From contig NZ_CP005083.1 in the NCBI RefSeq assembly GCF_001563265.1, positions 3,413,001-3,477,000 on the forward strand: a DNA stretch of 64,000 nucleotides. The letters run 5' to 3'. The notes beneath the pieces were generated by a model. The model saw only the letters and a program-made list of their open reading frames with translations, was not told the origin of the DNA and did no database searches. This document shows, in pieces, positions 1-9,684 of this stretch (positions are counted from its first letter, which is position 1; the number at the start of each line of letters is the position of its first letter). This stretch comes from Sphingobium sp. TKS (GTDB lineage: Bacteria > Pseudomonadota > Alphaproteobacteria > Sphingomonadales > Sphingomonadaceae). The translations under genes were made by a program, and so were the position numbers.

Positions 1-19
1 ATGCAACGCTGGGAGATGG

Positions 20-39
20 ATTCCCGCCTTCGCGGGAAT
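20..39. repeat. short hairpin repeat (REP-like, possible terminator)
   Basis: An 8-bp perfect stem ATTCCCGC/GCGGGAAT with a 4-base loop lies about 40 bases beyond the stop of the minus-strand kinase gene. This sequence type is a common dispersed palindrome between genes in proteobacteria. It could act as a transcription end for dgoK, but no T-run follows. Confidence 0.5.
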
Positions 40-79
40 GACAAAACAGGAAGCGTCCGCCTTCCACCCAAAGCTGCCA

Positions 80-982
80 TCACACCAAACCCAGCCCGGC
101 TAGCGAACAAGCATCGCCATCCAGCACTTGCGAGGCCAGCCCCTGTCTTCCCAGCGCCTGCGCATAGCGAACCGATAACTGGGCATCTCCGACCAACAGA
201 ATGTCATCCGCTTCTCCCAGCGTGCTGCGGATTTCCGCGATCTCGCAGCCGATGATGAGGCCGGACAGATAGCCCGTCGACCAATCCTCCGACCTGCCGC
301 CACGCAACCGCATCGCCCGCGCGGCGAACAGCGAGGCGAGCAGCCGCCCCTCCCCTGCCCGCTCCAGCCCTTCGGCAAAGCCTGCTGCTTCCTGCGCGGG
401 ATCGGCCCGGTCAACCTTCGTCCCCAGGGTCGAGCGATCCCGCAGCAGCGCGAACAACTCCCCCGTCGGCATGGTGCGGAAGGAGACAATGCGGCCATCT
501 TCTACCACCGACCATTTATTGTGCGTGCCGGGCAGGACGATGAGGTGCCGCCCCTGCCGCAATGCCGGTTCGCGGGCCATGGCTCCGAAAATCTGCGTTT
601 CCTCGCCCCGCATCACATCGGGCACCCCGTCAGGACCGACGCAGGCGAGCCCGGCCATGATGCTGAGCGGCGTGCCGCGCCAGTCGAAGCGCACCGCGGC
701 GGCGCGCCAGGCTGCGGCGTCAGCGGGGCAATCGGCATAGGGCGCCTCCACCCAGCCGTCGCGAGCGCCGGCCATGCCGCAGAGGCGTATCTCTCTGGGC
801 GCGCCTTCCTCCAACCAAGGGGCGATGGTGGCGGCAAAGGCGGCTTCAGCTTCCTTTCCCACCGCGCCGATGCCGGGGCCGTCGCGGCGGGCCGTGACAT
901 GGCCCTGCTCCACGCGAAACAGGCGCAAGCGGCTGGTGCCCCAGTCCCCGATGACCGCATATTGGCTCATCAAATTCGTCAC
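80..982 (-). CDS. dgoK: 2-dehydro-3-deoxygalactonokinase
   Basis: 300-residue sugar-acid kinase of the DgoK family (ASKHA fold), which phosphorylates 2-keto-3-deoxygalactonate with ATP in the De Ley-Doudoroff galactose pathway. The N-terminal phosphate-binding segment IGDWGTSRLRLF, the GEETQ segment near the middle and the LPGTHNKW motif are typical of the family, and the length is normal. The start used is GTG at 982, which has a GAGAG sequence five bases upstream; an in-frame ATG at 970 is the alternative. The gene is divergent from the dehydratase cluster, with a 110-bp shared promoter region. The matching aldolase would be expected to the left, outside the window. Confidence 0.9.
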   Translation of the reverse strand: MTNLMSQYAVIGDWGTSRLRLFRVEQGHVTARRDGPGIGAVGKEAEAAFAATIAPWLEEGAPREIRLCGMAGARDGWVEAPYADCPADAAAWRAAAVRFDWRGTPLSIMAGLACVGPDGVPDVMRGEETQIFGAMAREPALRQGRHLIVLPGTHNKWSVVEDGRIVSFRTMPTGELFALLRDRSTLGTKVDRADPAQEAAGFAEGLERAGEGRLLASLFAARAMRLRGGRSEDWSTGYLSGLIIGCEIAEIRSTLGEADDILLVGDAQLSVRYAQALGRQGLASQVLDGDACSLAGLGLV

Positions 983-1092
983 TAGCTCTCAAGCATCCTT
1001 GAATTTCTATTTGTCTGAGTATATCGGAGAGGCGAGCGCGTCAATGTGCCCCCAATTCGATCTGCCCTTTTCTTCGACAGGATGCCCCTTTC

Positions 1093-2895
1093 ATGAGCGA
1101 ATCGCCCAAGCCCGCCCATAAGTTGCGCAGCCGCGCCTGGTTCGACAACCCCGACAATATAGACATGACCGCGCTCTATCTGGAGCGTTATCTGAATTTC
1201 GGTCTTTCGCTGGAGGAACTGCGCAGCGGCAGGCCGATCATCGGCATCGCCCAGACCGGCAGCGACCTGTCACCCTGCAACCGTCACCATATGGTGCTGG
1301 CGGAGCGCATTCGCGAAGGCATCCGCGAAATGGGCGGGATCGCGCTGGAATTTCCGGTGCATCCGATCCAGGAAACCGGCAAGCGGCCGACGGCGGGGCT
1401 GGACCGCAACCTCGCCTATCTGGGGCTGGTCGAGGCGATCTACGGCTATCCGCTGGACGGGGTGGTGCTGACCACGGGCTGCGACAAGACGACGCCCGCG
1501 CTGCTGATGGCGGCGGCGACGGTGAATATTCCCGCGATTGCCCTGTCGGTCGGACCGATGCTCAATGGCTGGCACAAGGGCGAGCGCACCGGGTCGGGAA
1601 CCATCGTGTGGCATGCGCGGCAATTGCTCGCGGCGGGCAAGATCGATGATGAGGGCTTCATCAAGCTGGTGGCGTCTTCGGCGCCCTCGACCGGCTATTG
1701 CAACACCATGGGCACGGCGACGACGATGAACTCGCTGGCCGAAGCGCTGGGCATGATGCTGCCCGGATCGGCGGCGATCCCGGCGCCCTATCGCGATCGG
1801 CAGGAGGTCGCCTATCGGACCGGCAAGCGCATTGTCGAGATGGTGGCGGAGGATCTGAAGCCTTCCGATATTTTGACGCTGGACGCCTTCCATAACGCCA
1901 TTGTGGTGAACTCGGCCATTGGCGGATCGACCAATGCGCCGATCCACCTGGCCGCCATTGCGCGCCATGCCGGCATCGACCTGCCGCTCAAGGATTGGGA
2001 GACGGTCGGGCATAAGGTGCCGCTGCTGGTGAACCTCCAGCCTGCGGGCGAATATCTGGGCGAGGATTATTATCGTGCCGGTGGCGTGCCCGCCGTGGTC
2101 AGCCAGCTTATCGGGCAAGGACTGATCCGCGAGGGCGCGATGACCGTCAACGGCAAAACCATCGGCCAGAACTGCAGGGGCGTGGAGATCGAGGATGAGA
2201 AGGTCATCCGTCCGTTCAACCAGCCGCTCAAGGAAGAGGCGGGCTTTCTCGTCCTGTCGGGCAATCTGTTCGACGCGGCGGTGATGAAGACCAGCGTGAT
2301 CTCCGAGGAGTTCCGCAGCCGCTATCTCTCCAACCCCAACGACCCCAATGCCTTTGAAGGTCCGGCGGTCGTGTTCGACGGGCCAGAGGATTATCACCGC
2401 CGCATTGATGATCCAGCGGTCGGCATCACGCCCGACACGCTGCTGTTCATGCGCGGCGCTGGCCCCATCGGCTATCCAGGCGCGGCGGAGGTCGTGAACA
2501 TGCGGCCGCCCGCTTATCTGATCACCGAAGGCATCTCCGCCCTGCCCTGCATCGGTGACGGACGTCAGTCGGGCACGTCGGGCAGCCCCTCGATCCTCAA
2601 CGCCTCGCCCGAAGCGGCGGCGATGGGTGGGCTTGCACTGCTGCGGACCGGCGACCGGGTGCGGATGGACCTCAACACCGGCACGGTGAACGTCCTCATT
2701 CCCGACGAGGAACTGGAAGCGCGCCGGGCTAAGCTGGTGGCGGAGGGCGGGTTCAAATATCCCGCCTCCCAGACCCCGTGGCAGGAAATCCAGCGCGCCG
2801 TCGTCGGCCAGATGAATACAGGCGCGATCCTCGAAGGCGCGGAGAAATATCAGCGCATCGCCCAGACCATGGGCCTGCCCCGCGACAATCATTGA
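1093..2895 (+). CDS. IlvD/Edd family sugar-acid dehydratase (arabonate/galactonate type)
   Basis: 600-residue dehydratase of the IlvD/Edd family, which removes water from an aldonic acid to give a 2-keto-3-deoxy acid in the cytoplasm. Cysteines at residues 62 (SPCNRHH), 130 (TGCDKTTP) and 203 (TGYCNTMG) correspond to the three Fe-S cluster ligands known from bacterial L-arabonate dehydratase. The length and the N-terminal [11 protein letters not shown] segment also fit the sugar-acid subgroup rather than dihydroxy-acid dehydratase. It is followed after 40 bp by the aldehyde dehydrogenase, so it is probably the first gene of a four-gene operon ending with the GntR gene. Exact substrate (L-arabonate, D-galactonate, D-fuconate) cannot be read from sequence alone. 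Confidence 0.88.
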   Translation: MSESPKPAHKLRSRAWFDNPDNIDMTALYLERYLNFGLSLEELRSGRPIIGIAQTGSDLSPCNRHHMVLAERIREGIREMGGIALEFPVHPIQETGKRPTAGLDRNLAYLGLVEAIYGYPLDGVVLTTGCDKTTPALLMAAATVNIPAIALSVGPMLNGWHKGERTGSGTIVWHARQLLAAGKIDDEGFIKLVASSAPSTGYCNTMGTATTMNSLAEALGMMLPGSAAIPAPYRDRQEVAYRTGKRIVEMVAEDLKPSDILTLDAFHNAIVVNSAIGGSTNAPIHLAAIARHAGIDLPLKDWETVGHKVPLLVNLQPAGEYLGEDYYRAGGVPAVVSQLIGQGLIREGAMTVNGKTIGQNCRGVEIEDEKVIRPFNQPLKEEAGFLVLSGNLFDAAVMKTSVISEEFRSRYLSNPNDPNAFEGPAVVFDGPEDYHRRIDDPAVGITPDTLLFMRGAGPIGYPGAAEVVNMRPPAYLITEGISALPCIGDGRQSGTSGSPSILNASPEAAAMGGLALLRTGDRVRMDLNTGTVNVLIPDEELEARRAKLVAEGGFKYPASQTPWQEIQRAVVGQMNTGAILEGAEKYQRIAQTMGLPRDNH

Positions 2896-2935
2896 AGGCC
2901 ATTGGCATTAATCCCCCAATCCCGGAGTTTTTCCC

Positions 2936-4513
2936 ATGTTCAACGGAGCCATCCTCATCGGCGCGAGCGAGCGTCAGGGCGGCGAGCCTTTCTTCGCGAT
3001 CGATCCGTCGACCGGCGCGAAGGGCGAAGTCGCCTTCCGCAACGCTTCGGCCGCTGACGTAGCCGATGCCTGCACACTCGCTGACGCCGCGTTCGAGAGC
3101 TTTTCGACGCTGACGCCCGAAGCCCGCGCCGCCTTTCTGGAGGCCATGGCCGACCAGATCATCGCCATTGGCGACCTGCTGATCACGACTGCCATGAGCG
3201 AGACCGGCCTGCCCCGCGGCCGTCTGGAGGGTGAGCGCGGTCGCACCATCGGCCAGTTGCGCCTGTTCGCCGGCTATGTCCGTCAGGGCGACTGGCTGGA
3301 CGCCACCATCGACCCGGCCCTGCCGGAACGCACCCCGCTGCCGCGCGGCGACCTGCGCCGCGTCAACCATGCGGTCGGCCCGGTCGCCGTGTTCGGCGCG
3401 TCCAACTTCCCCCTCGCCTTCTCGGTCGCGGGCGGCGACACGGCATCGGCCTTCGCCGCCGGTTGTCCGGTCGTGGTCAAGGGCCACCCCGCCCACCCCG
3501 GCACCGGCGAGCTGGTCGCCCGCGCCATCGCCGCCGCCGTCAAGGCCAGCGGCCTGCATGAAGGCGTGTTTTCCTACCTGCCCGGCACGACCAACGAACT
3601 GGGCGGCGCGCTGGTGGCCGATCCGCGCATCAAGGCGGTGGGCTTCACCGGATCGCGCGGCGGCGGCCTTGCTCTGATGAAGATCGCGGCGAACCGCGAG
3701 GAACCGATCCCGATCTATGCCGAAATGTCGAGCATCAACCCGGTCGTGCTGTTGCCGGGCGCGCTCGCGGCCCGCGCCGAAGCCTTGGGCAGCGCCTTCG
3801 TCGGCTCGCTGACTCTCTTTTCGGGCCAGTTCTGCACCAATCCTGGCATGGTGATCGCGCTCGACGGCCCCGATCTGGACCGCTTCATGGCTTCGGCCGC
3901 CGAAGCGCTTTCGGCCAATAGCGCGCAGGTCATGCTGACGCCGGGTATCCATGCGGCTTACGAAAAGGGCGTCGCTGCGCTGGCCGGGGCCGAGGGCGTC
4001 GCCACGCTCGCACGCGGCGCGGAACCAGAGGGCGTCAACCGGGGCCGGCACGCCCTGTTCGCCGCCAGCGGCGAGCAGTTCCGCGCCAATCCGGCGCTGG
4101 CGCATGAAGTGTTCGGTTCCTCCTCGATCCTCGTCAAATGCGCGACCATAGAGGAAGTCGTCGCCACCATCGCCCGGATGGAGGGCCAGTTGACCGCGAC
4201 GCTCCAGATGGAAGACAGCGACCAGGCCGATGCCGCAAAGCTGCTGCCCACCTTGTCCCGCAAAGTCGGCCGCGTGCTCGCGAACGGCTGGCCGACCGGG
4301 GTCGAAGTGACCCATGCCATGGTGCATGGCGGTCCCTTCCCTTCGACCTCCGACGGGCGCACCACCTCGGTCGGCACACTGGCGATGATGCGCTTCCTGC
4401 GCCCGGTCTGCTATCAGGATGTGGCCGACGCGGTGCTGCCCCCTGCCTTGCAGGCCGCCAATCCGTGGAAGCTGACCCGCCGCATCGAAGGCAGGCTGGA
4501 AGTCGCGGCATGA
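2936..4513 (+). CDS. 2,5-dioxovalerate (alpha-ketoglutaric semialdehyde) dehydrogenase family protein
   Basis: 525-residue aldehyde dehydrogenase of the ketoglutarate-semialdehyde type, which oxidises 2,5-dioxopentanoate to 2-oxoglutarate with NAD(P)+. The catalytic cysteine lies in SGQFCTNPG (about residue 302), the general-base glutamate in AEMSSINP, and a FTGSRGGG segment is at the cofactor site; the fold is complete. An upstream GGAG serves as ribosome site for the ATG at 2936. The stop overlaps the next start (ATGA), so the two are translationally coupled. In Weimberg-type pentose oxidation this is the last step after a sugar-acid dehydratase, matching the neighbour upstream. Confidence 0.88.
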   Translation: MFNGAILIGASERQGGEPFFAIDPSTGAKGEVAFRNASAADVADACTLADAAFESFSTLTPEARAAFLEAMADQIIAIGDLLITTAMSETGLPRGRLEGERGRTIGQLRLFAGYVRQGDWLDATIDPALPERTPLPRGDLRRVNHAVGPVAVFGASNFPLAFSVAGGDTASAFAAGCPVVVKGHPAHPGTGELVARAIAAAVKASGLHEGVFSYLPGTTNELGGALVADPRIKAVGFTGSRGGGLALMKIAANREEPIPIYAEMSSINPVVLLPGALAARAEALGSAFVGSLTLFSGQFCTNPGMVIALDGPDLDRFMASAAEALSANSAQVMLTPGIHAAYEKGVAALAGAEGVATLARGAEPEGVNRGRHALFAASGEQFRANPALAHEVFGSSSILVKCATIEEVVATIARMEGQLTATLQMEDSDQADAAKLLPTLSRKVGRVLANGWPTGVEVTHAMVHGGPFPSTSDGRTTSVGTLAMMRFLRPVCYQDVADAVLPPALQAANPWKLTRRIEGRLEVAA

Positions 4514-5433
4514 CCATCAAGGCAGGCCTTGTCGGCTTGGGCAAGATCGCCCGCGACCAGCATCTGCCCGCGATCGAAAAGATCGAGGGCATAGAGCTGG
4601 TCGCGGTTGCCAGCCGCAATGCGCTGGGCGAAGGGGTGCGCAATTATCCCGACCTTGGCGCCATGCTGCCGGGCGAGCCGGATCTCGACGCCGTGATCCT
4701 CTGCCAGCCGCCGCAGGTCCGCTATCAGGCGGCGCGGCAGGCGATATTGGCGGGCAAGCATGTCTTCCTGGAAAAGCCGCCCGGCGCGACCGTGTCCGAA
4801 GTGGAGGCGCTGATCGCGCTGGCGAAGGCGCAGAATGTCACCCTCTATGCAAGCTGGCACAGCCGCTATGCCGCCGCCGTCGCGCAGGCCAAGACGTGGA
4901 TGGCTTCGCGCACCATCGAACGCATATCGATCCAGTGGCGGGAGGATGTGCGCCACTGGCATCCCGGCCAGCCCTGGATCTGGGAAGCGGGCGGCTTTGG
5001 CGTGTTCGATCCGGGCATCAATGCGCTCTCGATCCTGACCGAGATCGTGCCGGAGCCGGTGACGCTACTGTCCGCCAGTCTGGAAGTGCCCGCGAACAAG
5101 GACGCCCCCATCGGCGCCGACCTTAAAATGGCGACCGCTTCGGGCGCGCCGGTGGAGGCCGTGTTCGACTGGCGGCAGACCGGGCCGCAGACCTGGGACA
5201 TCGCCGTCGAAACGGCGAATGGCAGCCTGCTGCTGTCCGAGGGCGGGAACACGCTTCGACTGGACGGAGAAGTCCAGTTGAAGGCGCCGGACGAGGAATA
5301 TCCGGCCATGTATCGGCGTTTCGTCGGGCTGGTGGCGGACAAGGCGATCGATGCCGATATCGCGCCGCTGCGATTGGTGGCGGATGCCTTCCTTTGTGGG
5401 CGGCATTGCCCTACGACGGCGTTCGAGGATTGA
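4510..5433 (+). CDS. gal: D-galactose 1-dehydrogenase-like Gfo/Idh/MocA oxidoreductase
   Basis: 307-residue NAD(P)-dependent oxidoreductase of the Gfo/Idh/MocA family. The N-terminal Rossmann segment GLVGLGKIARDQHLPA, the EKPPGAT motif, and the block EDVRHWHPGQPWIW followed by GVFDPGINALSI match what I know of Pseudomonas D-galactose 1-dehydrogenase, an enzyme that also accepts L-arabinose. The reaction gives the lactone/aldonic acid that feeds the dehydratase upstream. The ATG at 4510 overlaps the stop of the preceding gene, which fixes the start; longer upstream reading would overlap that gene by hundreds of bases. Confidence 0.85.
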   Translation: MTIKAGLVGLGKIARDQHLPAIEKIEGIELVAVASRNALGEGVRNYPDLGAMLPGEPDLDAVILCQPPQVRYQAARQAILAGKHVFLEKPPGATVSEVEALIALAKAQNVTLYASWHSRYAAAVAQAKTWMASRTIERISIQWREDVRHWHPGQPWIWEAGGFGVFDPGINALSILTEIVPEPVTLLSASLEVPANKDAPIGADLKMATASGAPVEAVFDWRQTGPQTWDIAVETANGSLLLSEGGNTLRLDGEVQLKAPDEEYPAMYRRFVGLVADKAIDADIAPLRLVADAFLCGRHCPTTAFED

Positions 5434-5450
5434 ACCGAGGGGGCTGAAAG

Positions 5451-6206
5451 TTGGGAAGCGGGCGCAAGGATGGGACGGAACGCAGATTTGCGCCGGACGA
5501 AAGCTCGCTCCGCATCCACCAAGCCATTGCGAAGCAGTTGGGCACCGCGATCCTGATGGGCACCCACAAGCCCGGCGACCTGTTCGAAGGGGAGATCGAG
5601 GCGTCGGAACGGCTCCAGGTCTCCCGCACCGCCTATCGCGAGGCGGTGCGCATCCTGATCGCCAAGGGCATGCTGGAAAGCCGCCCCAAGGCCGGAACCC
5701 GCGTGCTGCCGCGCGCCCGCTGGAATGTGCTGGACCCCGAAATGCTCGCCTGGATGTTCGCGGGCGAGCCGGACCGCGATTTCATCCGCGATCTGTTCGA
5801 ACTGCGCGGCGTGATCGAACCGGCGGCGGCCGAATTCGCGGCGCGGCGGCGGACTGATGAGCAATTGGCCGTCATGGCGCAGGCACTGGAGGATATGGAA
5901 AGCCATGGCCTCTCCACGCCAGAGGGCCGGGCGGCGGACCAGCGCTTTCACAACGCGATCCTCGCCGCGACGCATAATGACGCGCTCGCCGCGCTGGCAA
6001 GCTCAGTGGGGGCGGCGGTGAGCTGGACCACCACCTTCAAGCATCGCAAGAAACTCCTGCCCCGCGACCCACTGCCCGATCACAAGGCGGTCTGTCAGGC
6101 CATCGCCAGCCGCGACACTGCGGCCGCGCGCAACAGCATGGTGGAATTGCTGCGGCTGGCGATGGCCGACATGGACAGTGTCCTCGCTGAACCCGGCAGG
6201 GATTGA
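5451..6206 (+). CDS. FadR-subfamily GntR transcriptional regulator
   Basis: 251-residue regulator with an N-terminal winged helix (about residues 20-90; SRTAYREAVRILIAKGMLESRPKAG is the recognition region) and a C-terminal FCD ligand domain with metal-binding histidines (RFHNAILAATHN, DHKAVCQAI). Members of this branch often respond to sugar acids. It starts with TTG at 5451, 17 bases after the galactose dehydrogenase stop, preceded by a GAGGGGG ribosome site, so it is the last gene of the sugar operon and is the likely local repressor of that operon and of dgoK. Confidence 0.87.
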   Translation: MGSGRKDGTERRFAPDESSLRIHQAIAKQLGTAILMGTHKPGDLFEGEIEASERLQVSRTAYREAVRILIAKGMLESRPKAGTRVLPRARWNVLDPEMLAWMFAGEPDRDFIRDLFELRGVIEPAAAEFAARRRTDEQLAVMAQALEDMESHGLSTPEGRAADQRFHNAILAATHNDALAALASSVGAAVSWTTTFKHRKKLLPRDPLPDHKAVCQAIASRDTAAARNSMVELLRLAMADMDSVLAEPGRD

Positions 6207-6618
6207 GGGTTCGTCCAAGGGCTGCGCCAGGGTCTGCCGCCAACGGATAATCCGGCTTGCCAGCCTTTGCCGGGAACAGGGCGGCGGTACGTGGCATGCC
6301 CCCTCCCCTGGCTGTGCGATGAGCCGCGCTGTCGAGCAAGTGGGCCATGCGCTGTATCAGAGCAGTGATCCGTGCCGCGATTAAACTGGATCAACTTCCC
6401 TATATGGATAGAAACATTATGATATGTTTATAGACATATATCTAATGATATAAATGACCCGTTTTGATACTTATGCTTTACTCCAACCGCATTGAAAATG
6501 ACAAATTTCTACTTCATCTTCCCCTAGGGCTTACCAAAGAAATATGTCGATTCGGGCATATTCTTAACGCGTTGGGTATGTGTCGGGCGCTGAGCCGCCC
6601 ATGTGGGGGGGCATTGTC
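6207..6618. other. intergenic region, AT-rich in its second half
   Basis: No gene is supported here. About 6395-6545 is strikingly AT-rich compared with the GC-rich surroundings and contains repeated TATAGA, ATATCT and GATATA-like words. It probably holds the promoter of the large repeat protein downstream; a nucleoid-protein binding site is possible. Both points are inferences from base composition. Confidence 0.4.
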
Positions 6619-9600
6619 ATGGCAGGTGCAAGCGGTACGACCATTTTGAACGGCGGGACCGGCAGCGACAATCTCGTCGGCGGATCGGGCGACGACTTCC
6701 TGGATGGCGGCGCGGGGAACGACACGCTGAACGGCGGGTCCGGCAGCGACACGCTCGATGGCGGCGCCGGCATCGATCGCGTCCTGGGCGGATCGGGGGC
6801 AGACACGCTGATCTACAAGGCATTCGAAAATCAGTGGCTCAGCGGGTCCAGCTATTCCAGCGGCGCCGTTTCCGGCGGAACCTATATGGGCACGTCGAGC
6901 GGCACGGGATATTCGGGCTATGACTATTATGACGGCGGGTCGGGCTCGTCCAAGCTGGGCACGCAAAATGTCGCTGATGTGGACAAGCTGCAAATCTGGC
7001 TGAGCCCGACGCAACTTGCCGACGCGGCGATCCGCGCAGAGATCGACTATGTCCAGAACATCTGGATCCCGGCGCAGAAGAACGCGAATACCGGCCAGAC
7101 CGGGCCTGCCATCTATCAATTCAAGACGATCAACCTGCAGATTTCCCAGGTTGAAACCATCGACATTCGGAACTTCAACGGAAGCACCGATATAATCGGC
7201 CCTAAGCTTATCTCCGTGACGATGAGCGACACGGCGCTGAAGATCGGCGATACGTCGACGGTGACGGTCACCTTCTCCGAAGCGGTGACCTTCGACAATA
7301 GCGACGTGACGGTGGAGCATGGAACGCTCTCGACCTTCACCAGCAGCCCGGACGGCAAGGTCTGGACAGCGACTTTCACGCCGACGGCGAATATCGAGGA
7401 CAGCTCGAACGTCGTGACGGTGGGGCCGAACTATACCGACATTGCAGGCAATGCGGGCACCGGCGGGACGAGCGCCAATTACGCGATAGACACCAAGGCG
7501 CCGACCCTGTCGATCACCGATGATGAAGCCGCGGCGGTCGCCAACAATGCTGGCGGCGCGGTGGTATTCACCTTCACCTTCAGCGAAAATGTGACGGGGT
7601 TCGCGGCAGGCGACATCACTGTCACCGGCGGCACCGCCGGAACGTTCACGGCGATCAATGGGCAGAGCTATACGCTGTCGGTCACGCCGGACGCCGACAG
7701 CCAGTCGGGGACGATCGCTGTCTCCGTCGCCGACGGCGCTGCCGTGGATGGTGCGGGCAACCCCATCATCGGAGCAAGCGCCAGCCAGAATTACGATACA
7801 AAGAACCCGACCGTGACCGACGTGACGGTCAGCGATGCGCTGATCGCGGACAATGATGCTGGTTCGATTTTCACGGTGACGGTGACCTTCAGCGAGGCGA
7901 TGGACCAGAGCGTCGATCCGACGCTGAGCTTTGCTCCCGCCATGGGCGCCACCCTCACGCCTGGATCGGGCGGCTGGGTCAACGCGACCACCTATCAGGC
8001 GCACTATGCCGTCGCGGACGGCAATGTCGATCATGACAGCGTGACCATCGACGTCAGCGGCGCCCGGGACTTGGCGGGCAATCTGCAGGACGACTATGCC
8101 CCGCAGAGCGAGTTTGCGGTGGATACGCTCAATCCGACCGTGACCGTCGGCTTTGCCGGGACGGCGCTCAGCGACGGCACCGCCAGTTCGCAGGTAAACT
8201 TCGTCTTCAGCGAGGCGCCGGTCGGCTTTGCCCAGGGCGACATCAGCGCGACCCACGGCGCCATCAGCAATCTGGTGATGGACGACGCCACCCATTATCA
8301 CGCCACCTTCACCGCCGATGACGGCTTTAGCGGCACTGGCTCGGTGACGGTCGACGCGGCCAGGTTCACCGATGCGGCGCTCAACGGCAATGCGGCGGCC
8401 ACCCCGGCAACGATCGATATCGACACGCTCAATCCCACTCTTGTATCGGTGACGATGAGCGACACGGCCCTGAAGATTGGGGACACGTCGACGGTGACGG
8501 TCACCTTCTCCGAGAAGGTGCTGGACTTCGACAACAACGACGTGACGGTGGAGCATGGGACGCTCTCGACCTTCACCAGCCTGGACGGCAAGGTCTGGAC
8601 CGCGACCTTCACGCCGACCGCGAATATCGAGGACAGCTCGAATGTCGTGACGGTGGGGCCGAACTATACCGACCTGGCGGGCAATGCGGGCAGCGGCGGG
8701 ACGAGCGCCAATTATGCGATCGACACCAAGGCGCCAACCCTGTCGATCACCGATGATGAAGCCGCGGCGGTCGCCAACAATGCAGGCGGCGCGGTGGTGT
8801 TCACTTTCACGTTCAGCGAGGATGTCACCGGCTTTACCACCGATGACATCACCGTCACCGGCGGGACGGCGGGCACGTTCACGGCGATCGACGGCCACAG
8901 CTATACGCTGTCGGTCACGCCGGACGCCAATAACCAGGCAGGAACCATCGGCGTTTCCGTGGCGAACGGCGCCGCCACGGATGGCGCGGGCAACCCCATC
9001 ATCGGATCGAGCGCCAGCCAGAATTACGATACAAAGAACCCGACCGTGACCGACGTGACGGTCAGCGATGCGCTGATCGCGGACAATGATGCTGGTTCGA
9101 TTTTCACGGTGACGGTGACCTTCAGCGAGGCGATGGACCAGAGCGTCGATCCGACGCTGAGCTTTGCTCCCGCCATGGGCGCCACCCTCACGCCTGGATC
9201 GGGCGGCTGGGTCAACGCGACCACCTATCAGGCGCACTATGCCGTCGCGGACGGCAATGTCGATCATGACAGCGTGACCATCGACGTCAGCGGCGCCCGG
9301 GACTTGGCGGGCAATCTGCAGGACGACTATGCCCCGCAGAGCGAGTTTGCGGTGGATACGCTCAATCCGACCGTGACCGTCGGCTTTGCCGGGACGGCGC
9401 TCAGCGACGGCACCGCCAGTTCGCAGGTAAACTTCGTCTTCAGCGAGGCGCCGGTCGGCTTTGCCCAGGGCGACATCAGCGCGAGCCATGGCGCCATCAG
9501 CAATCTGGTGATGGACGACGCCACCCATTATCACGCCACCTTCACCGCCGATGACGGCTTTAGCGGCACGGGCTCGGTGACGGTCGACGCGGCCAGGTTC

Positions 9601-9684
9601 ACCGATGCGGCGCTCAACGGCAATGCGGCGGCCACCCCGCGACGATCGATATCGACACGCTCAATCCCACTCTTGTGTCGGTGA
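6619..9684 (+). CDS. giant Ig-like repeat / RTX protein, 5' part (frameshifted)
   Basis: First part (1021 residues) of a large secreted or surface protein. The N-terminus has glycine/aspartate-rich repeats of hemolysin type (GGSGDD, GGAGND, GGSGSD, GGAGID), which bind calcium in RTX proteins exported by type I secretion. After a linker come Ig-like beta-sandwich modules of about 100 residues repeated in near-identical blocks. No signal peptide is visible. ATG 6619 is preferred because of a G-rich ribosome site eight bases upstream; an ATG at 6580 is in frame. The reading frame ends early, at 9684, because one C is missing at 9635-9638 relative to the next repeat copy. No type I secretion genes are in the window. 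Confidence 0.75.
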   Translation: MAGASGTTILNGGTGSDNLVGGSGDDFLDGGAGNDTLNGGSGSDTLDGGAGIDRVLGGSGADTLIYKAFENQWLSGSSYSSGAVSGGTYMGTSSGTGYSGYDYYDGGSGSSKLGTQNVADVDKLQIWLSPTQLADAAIRAEIDYVQNIWIPAQKNANTGQTGPAIYQFKTINLQISQVETIDIRNFNGSTDIIGPKLISVTMSDTALKIGDTSTVTVTFSEAVTFDNSDVTVEHGTLSTFTSSPDGKVWTATFTPTANIEDSSNVVTVGPNYTDIAGNAGTGGTSANYAIDTKAPTLSITDDEAAAVANNAGGAVVFTFTFSENVTGFAAGDITVTGGTAGTFTAINGQSYTLSVTPDADSQSGTIAVSVADGAAVDGAGNPIIGASASQNYDTKNPTVTDVTVSDALIADNDAGSIFTVTVTFSEAMDQSVDPTLSFAPAMGATLTPGSGGWVNATTYQAHYAVADGNVDHDSVTIDVSGARDLAGNLQDDYAPQSEFAVDTLNPTVTVGFAGTALSDGTASSQVNFVFSEAPVGFAQGDISATHGAISNLVMDDATHYHATFTADDGFSGTGSVTVDAARFTDAALNGNAAATPATIDIDTLNPTLVSVTMSDTALKIGDTSTVTVTFSEKVLDFDNNDVTVEHGTLSTFTSLDGKVWTATFTPTANIEDSSNVVTVGPNYTDLAGNAGSGGTSANYAIDTKAPTLSITDDEAAAVANNAGGAVVFTFTFSEDVTGFTTDDITVTGGTAGTFTAIDGHSYTLSVTPDANNQAGTIGVSVANGAATDGAGNPIIGSSASQNYDTKNPTVTDVTVSDALIADNDAGSIFTVTVTFSEAMDQSVDPTLSFAPAMGATLTPGSGGWVNATTYQAHYAVADGNVDHDSVTIDVSGARDLAGNLQDDYAPQSEFAVDTLNPTVTVGFAGTALSDGTASSQVNFVFSEAPVGFAQGDISASHGAISNLVMDDATHYHATFTADDGFSGTGSVTVDAARFTDAALNGNAAATPRRSISTRSIPLLCR

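Noticed and set aside
1270..2892. Minus-strand open frame of 540 codons opposite the IlvD/Edd gene
   Set aside because: Arginine- and histidine-rich with no motif; the sense strand carries a canonical enzyme with all cluster cysteines.
6514..9534. Minus-strand open frame of about 1000 codons opposite the adhesin
   Set aside because: It is a by-product of GC-rich repeats in the sense gene; its composition is Arg/His-rich and it repeats only because the sense gene repeats. The same holds for 9531-11642.
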